Assembly: GCA_947581635.1 (NCBI GenBank)
Contig: CANPVE010000004.1
Coordinates: 160,983-224,982, forward strand
Source: an uncultured Clostridia bacterium
GTDB taxonomy: Bacteria; Bacillota; Clostridia; Oscillospirales; Acutalibacteraceae
Direction of reading: 5' to 3'
Length of the DNA: 64,000 nucleotides
A program made the translations under genes and the position numbers. Under the pieces are notes generated by a model that worked only from the letters and a program-made list of their open reading frames with translations, did no database searches and was not told the DNA's origin. Positions 60,415-64,000 of this stretch are shown one piece after another. The first letter of the stretch is position 1; every line of letters starts with the position of its first letter.

Positions 60415-61581
60415 ATGAGAAAAACATACTCGAAAAAACAAAAGCAGGAAATCATTGAAAAATATTATGCCGGCATGACGCCGACAGAGTTGTCCAAAGA
60501 TTCCGGCATCGCAAGGAGCACGATCTATGCCTGGTTAAAAGACGGTGAGCAAAAAGCCGTGCGAATCAAGCGAATCAATATGAGGGAAGTATTTGATTTA
60601 AAGCAAAAGTGCGAACAGCAGGAAAAGATGATCGAAATTCTGCAAACGGCGACTTGTACGGTTCACGCCCCGCTGCGGGAACGGTATGCGGTCATCCGGC
60701 AATTAGAAGGCAAGTACAGCGTCAGTCTGCTGTGCAAAACGATGAAGGTCGCCAAAGGAAGCTATTATAACCACATTCTCAGAAATAAAAACGAAGATAC
60801 GCTGGCGGCGCAAAAGCGCGCTGAGCTGACGTCGGTCATCGAACAGATTTTTCATGAAAACCATGAAATATACGGAGCAGGCAAAATTCACGCCGTCTTA
60901 AAAGAGCGCGGGTATAAAATCAGTCCAAACACCGTTGCGAGCATTATGCATGACAACAGGTGGTTTGCCATTGTCGACGGAGCAAAGAAATTATATCAAA
61001 TGACGCAGGAACGCAAACAAAACGTTCTCAATCAAAAATTTACCGTCACGCGCCCGAATGAGGTTTGGGTCGGCAACGTCACTTACTTCAGATACCGTCA
61101 GCAGACCTATTACATCTGTGTAATCCTGGACCTCTTTGCAAGAAAGGTCGTCGGGTACAGAATATCCCTGTCAAACAGCACACAATTAACCAAAGGCGCC
61201 TTCAAAACCGCCTTTGAAAGCCGACAACCGACCGAACTGTTATTTCACAGCGACCAGGGCTGCAACTACACGTCGAAAACGTACATGGCCTATCTCAGGC
61301 AGCTGGGCGTGCGGCAGTCGTTTTCAAAATCGGGAACTCCGTACGACAACTCGGTGATGGAATCGTTCTTCAAATCAATGAAAACGGAAAAGCTGTATCG
61401 AATCGATTTCAGATCCGAACGAGAGCTCAAACAAGCGGTAAAGGAGTACGTCTATTACTACAACGAGAAGCGTCATCACTCCGTGCTACATTATCAAACG
61501 CCAAACGGCTTTGAACGGAAATATTACAGTCAACATAAGGATCTCTTAACAGAACGATCCAACACTGGCGGTTCGGATTGA
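60415..61581 (+). CDS. IS3-family-type transposase (single ORF) with altered catalytic triad
   Basis: This 388-residue protein has an N-terminal helix-turn-helix (EIIEKYYAGMTPTELSKDSGIARSTIYAWL), a leucine-zipper-like stretch (about 60-80), an HTH_21-like middle and an rve catalytic domain. The DD(35)E triad should be at 221, 280 and 316. D280 (LLFHSDQG) and E316 (DNSVMESFF) are present, but 221 is Asn in VWVGNVTYF. Transposition is therefore doubtful. It is one frame rather than the usual orfA/orfB frameshift pair. AGGAGG precedes the ATG. Possible ends are AACTTCC (60321-60327) and GGAAGTT (61582-61588). Confidence 0.9.
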   Translation: MRKTYSKKQKQEIIEKYYAGMTPTELSKDSGIARSTIYAWLKDGEQKAVRIKRINMREVFDLKQKCEQQEKMIEILQTATCTVHAPLRERYAVIRQLEGKYSVSLLCKTMKVAKGSYYNHILRNKNEDTLAAQKRAELTSVIEQIFHENHEIYGAGKIHAVLKERGYKISPNTVASIMHDNRWFAIVDGAKKLYQMTQERKQNVLNQKFTVTRPNEVWVGNVTYFRYRQQTYYICVILDLFARKVVGYRISLSNSTQLTKGAFKTAFESRQPTELLFHSDQGCNYTSKTYMAYLRQLGVRQSFSKSGTPYDNSVMESFFKSMKTEKLYRIDFRSERELKQAVKEYVYYYNEKRHHSVLHYQTPNGFERKYYSQHKDLLTERSNTGGSD

Positions 61582-61687
61582 GGAAGTTTTCTGTTTTCGC
61601 GTTATATTTTGAGCTCTTTTGATTTCGGTGTATTATTTATGCAAAACAGAAAAAGCGGCGAAAAGCTGCCGAAATACTATATACACA

Positions 61688-61742
61688 AAAAAGAAACAAC
61701 CCTTTATCGAACACCTACGGTTCAGATTGAAGGGTTGTTTCA
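61688..61742 (-). terminator. Terminator of the truncated recombinase
   Basis: AAACAACCCTT and AAGGGTTGTTT arms enclose a GAAC/GTTC stem. On the minus strand TTTCTTTTTTG follows. Confidence 0.8.
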
Positions 61743-61770
61743 CGTCCTGCTCTTTTTATTGCCAGACGGC

Positions 61771-63315
61771 TCAATGTTTCTCGTCATTTAACGGTTCGGT
61801 AATTTCAATCCCGCCTTTCAAGATAACGGTAATCGTATCGTCGTCGTTCACGCGAATCGTGTCAACGAGCCGCCGGACCACAACATCGTCATACACGTCA
61901 AATACGATTTCGTTTTTCTCCAGCCATTCCGCCGCGCGGGTGATCGCTTCGTTTGCACGAATACTGTCCTGCATCATCCGCTGGGCTTGGCTTAACTGCT
62001 GACGCAGCTCGGTAATCTCGGCATACAGTCTGGCAATCTCAACTTCATATTTCTCGGCATTGCCTCCGGACTTCATGCTGAGCTTCACCATATCGCTGAC
62101 TTCGGTTTTCTTTTGAGATATGCTCCGTTCAATAGAAAAAACGTCAAACGTCTTGCTTGATCCCGTTACGGCATACGCCAGATTTGCTTTTATGAGCGCG
62201 TATACCTCCCGGCTGCTATCTACCCCTTTCTGCAGGGCGCGGCAGATTGCATTGTGCAAATACTGTTCCTCAATCCCCTTGGACTTGCTGCAATATTTTT
62301 TCCCGTGTTCGATCCGGCTTAAACACCGCCAATAGGCTTTCGTTTCATATCCTGCCTTCGTCCAGATTTTCCGCTTATACGGACTGCCGCAATGCCCGCA
62401 GACCAGGATTTCCGACAAAGCGTACTTGCCGCTGTATTTTCCGCGTTCCGTGATCGCATTATCCGACGTTCTTCGTTTGTTGGAGCGCCTGGCAATCTCG
62501 GCCTGCACCTGCATAAAGGTGTCACGGTCAATGATGGCGGGGTGATTGTTGCTGACTAAATACTTGTCCTTTTGTCCTCTGTTGACTAATACGCACTTGC
62601 TGATCGGGTCTGTGCGAAATGTTTTTTGGTAGATGACGTCACCTACATATTTTTCGTTCCGCAGCATTTTGCCGATGATGTCGGTACTCCACTCGCTCTT
62701 TCCGTGTACGGTTTTGATGCCGTTGCTTTCAAGATAATCCTTTAACTGCGCCACGCTCGCGCCGTCCAGATACATGGCAAAGACTTTCCTGACGACCTCC
62801 GCTTCTTCCGGAACAATATACGGTTCTTTGGTTGCTTCGTTTCGTCTGTAACCGAGAAAATTGAACCGGCACGCATAGGTTCCGTTCTGCATACGCTTTT
62901 GAATACCCCACTTCACGTTTCCGCTAATATTTTCGCTTTCGCTCTGTGCGATAACGCCGTAAATACCGATGTAGGTTTCGCTTTCCTCCGTGAGAGGGTT
63001 AATATTCTGTTCTTCAAAGTAGATGCCGATTCCCATAGCTTTCAGCTTGCGGATATAACTCAGACAATCCACCACGTTTCGCGCATAGCGGGATACGGAT
63101 TTCGTCAGAATCAGGTCGATCTTTCTCTTTTCGCAATCGCGGATCATGCGGAGGAAATCATCACGTTTTTTGGCGAGCGTCCCGGTGATTCCTTCGTCTA
63201 AGTAGTATCCCAAAGCGATACAATTACATTTTGCCTTGAACCTTTTAACTTTGCCCCTATACCTTTTGATTTTGCATACTTTATAATTTTGCCTCGTTCC
63301 GCTGTTGCCGAACAT
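61771..63315 (-). pseudogene. Large serine recombinase missing its catalytic N-terminus
   Basis: From about 63215 to the stop the frame encodes a large serine recombinase: YYLDEGITGTLAKKRDDFLRMIRDC, LILTKSVSRYARN, a recombinase domain, a zinc ribbon (LVCGHCGSPYKRK then YWRCLSR), a coiled coil (about 400-470) and a beta C-terminus. The expected first 55-60 residues, with the nucleophile Ser in a YCRVSTD-type motif, are absent. In their place is a basic peptide read through a repeat array (63220-63326). Without the Ser the protein cannot recombine DNA. Any start codon upstream (63351 or 63315) lies within the array or a terminator. Confidence 0.85.
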
Positions 63316-63326
63316 TTTAATTTTGC
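63220..63326. repeat. Phased array of 15-bp repeats
   Basis: Copies of approximately ACCTTTTAATTTTGC begin at 63220, 63240, 63261, 63278 and 63312. The best three match at 13 or more of 15 positions and the others at 10-12. Spacings are 20, 21, 17 and 34 bases. The array sits exactly where the recombinase coding sequence is interrupted. Confidence 0.75.
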
Positions 63327-63329
63327 ATA

Positions 63330-63368
63330 GAGAAAGCCGGACATCCCGCAATCCGCAAGGTGTCCGGC
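63330..63368 (-). terminator. Terminator of the upstream recombinase gene
   Basis: GCCGGACA (63336-63343) pairs with TGTCCGGC (63361-63368). On the minus strand TTTCTCT follows, about 15 bases after the stop at 63384. Confidence 0.75.
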
Positions 63369-63383
63369 CGTGTTCTGTTCCCT

Positions 63384-64000
63384 TTATTTCACACTGATCT
63401 CCGTCCCGTTCTTGAAAGTGAACCTCACATCCATCTTTGAGAAAACCGTCATGTGATCAAGCAGGTTGAACCATAGGTCATCCGTGAACTCCTGTACATC
63501 CTCGTCCATCTCAGTTAGGTCTTGAAGGAAAGCCTCGATCATCTCCCTCTTTGCCTGCCGCTCCACAATCCTGCCTCTGACCTTATCCAGCCGCTCCTTT
63601 GTCCTGTCGTAACGGTCGGAAAGGGCATCGTACTTCTTTTGGTAATCCTTCTGATTCTGTGCGACATGTGCGTTTTCGCTGATGCACTGCTCCACCAGTT
63701 CCGTCACCACTATGACTTCCTGCTGTAATGCTGCCTGTTCTGCCTCCAGCTCCGTGGTATCGTACATTTCGTCCTTAATGGCATCAAAGGTGGCTATGAT
63801 CTCGTCACGCTCCTCTCCAAGGATTCGCAGGGCTTTGAGGTACAATGTCTTGATGGTGTCCTCGTCCAAATGAGGCGTGGAGCAGTTCTTTCCGTCATTG
63901 TACTTGTGGTTGCACCGCCATATGACCTTTCTGTACTTGTCGTTGGAGTGCCACACCTTTGAGCCGTAAAAGCCGCCACAGTCGCCGCATCGGATTTTGC
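63384..64000 (-). CDS. Large serine recombinase, C-terminal part (cut by the window edge)
   Basis: The frame is open to the window end. At the edge it reads a zinc ribbon (IRCGDCGGFYGSKVW, then WRCNHKYNDGKNCSTPH), followed by a helical recombinase region and a long coiled coil (about residues 70-165 of the visible part). The end is SKMDVRFTFKNGTEISVK, a typical closing strand of Tn4451/TnpX-type or phage-type large serine recombinases. Its N-terminal catalytic domain lies outside. It is a different recombinase from the truncated one downstream, so the two probably belong to one integrated element. Confidence 0.88.
   Translation of the reverse strand, partial: KIRCGDCGGFYGSKVWHSNDKYRKVIWRCNHKYNDGKNCSTPHLDEDTIKTLYLKALRILGEERDEIIATFDAIKDEMYDTTELEAEQAALQQEVIVVTELVEQCISENAHVAQNQKDYQKKYDALSDRYDRTKERLDKVRGRIVERQAKREMIEAFLQDLTEMDEDVQEFTDDLWFNLLDHMTVFSKMDVRFTFKNGTEISVK

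Noticed and set aside
1..64000. CRISPR array
   Set aside because: No regularly spaced repeats of 25-40 bases with unique spacers; the two repeat arrays found have short units without spacers.
58600..64000. Intact defence island
   Set aside because: Only a frameshifted ATPase, a damaged transposase and recombinase parts are present; no nuclease, methylase or other defence module is complete.

Overview
The window looks like a chromosomal segment from a spore-forming, Gram-positive anaerobe of the class Clostridia, probably an Oscillospirales/Ruminococcaceae-type organism. That placement is inferred from gene content, not from a marker-gene search. The supporting genes are the germination protease gpr, an intact sigK, yabP-yabQ, ytvI, hemZ, the arginine phosphatase ywlE, ndoA and L-lactate dehydrogenase. 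Base composition is moderate, intergenic DNA is AT-rich, and sigma-A promoters (TTGACA-N17-TATAAT) can be read directly.

1-15 kb is a mostly minus-strand housekeeping block. It holds two flavoprotein genes (one cut by the window edge), nagA divergent from gpr, ndoA (MazF) with no visible antitoxin, a ComM/YifB ATPase, an uridine-kinase-like protein overlapping hemZ, a metallo-hydrolase, dtd, a DtxR/MntR-type regulator, a THUMP methyltransferase, a VOC protein and a U32 peptidase. A plus-strand HAD phosphatase and minus-strand sigK follow.

15-37 kb carries a lipoprotein, glycyl-tRNA synthetase immediately followed by a tRNA-Gly(CCC) gene, polA-ywlE-rimI-tsaD, a membrane-anchored C39 peptidase, a sugar transferase, an SsuABC-like importer with a Crp/Fnr regulator, a DUF1836 regulator, the phoH-ybeY-dgkA operon, typA and ldh.

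37-58 kb carries an ABC-2 exporter operon, murC, an L,D-transpeptidase, an orphan sugar-binding lipoprotein, ytvI, a Sel1-repeat protein, rtcB and a phosphatidylserine-decarboxylase homologue lacking its pyruvoyl serine. A C39 homologue lacking its catalytic Cys and His comes next, followed by the sporulation/division cluster yabP-yabQ-divIC-yabR, an amidohydrolase, an orphan fumarate hydratase alpha subunit and hpf.

58.6-64 kb is a decayed mobile region. It contains a frameshifted AAA/DUF4143 ATPase, three 23-bp tandem repeats, an IS3-type transposase with its first catalytic Asp changed to Asn, a large serine recombinase without its catalytic N-terminus preceded by a phased 15-bp repeat array, and the 3' end of a second recombinase.

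I found no CRISPR array, rRNA operon or clear known riboswitch, and I do not claim a complete new defence or biosynthetic system. The most noteworthy signals are: (i) a pair of C39-fold proteins, one with and one without catalytic residues; (ii) the Psd homologue without its serine; (iii) a promoter-to-terminator transcript before divIC; (iv) three genes whose Shine-Dalgarno sequences point to ATA, ATT or CTG starts; (v) a dispersed repeat remnant present twice; and (vi) the repeat array at the broken recombinase.
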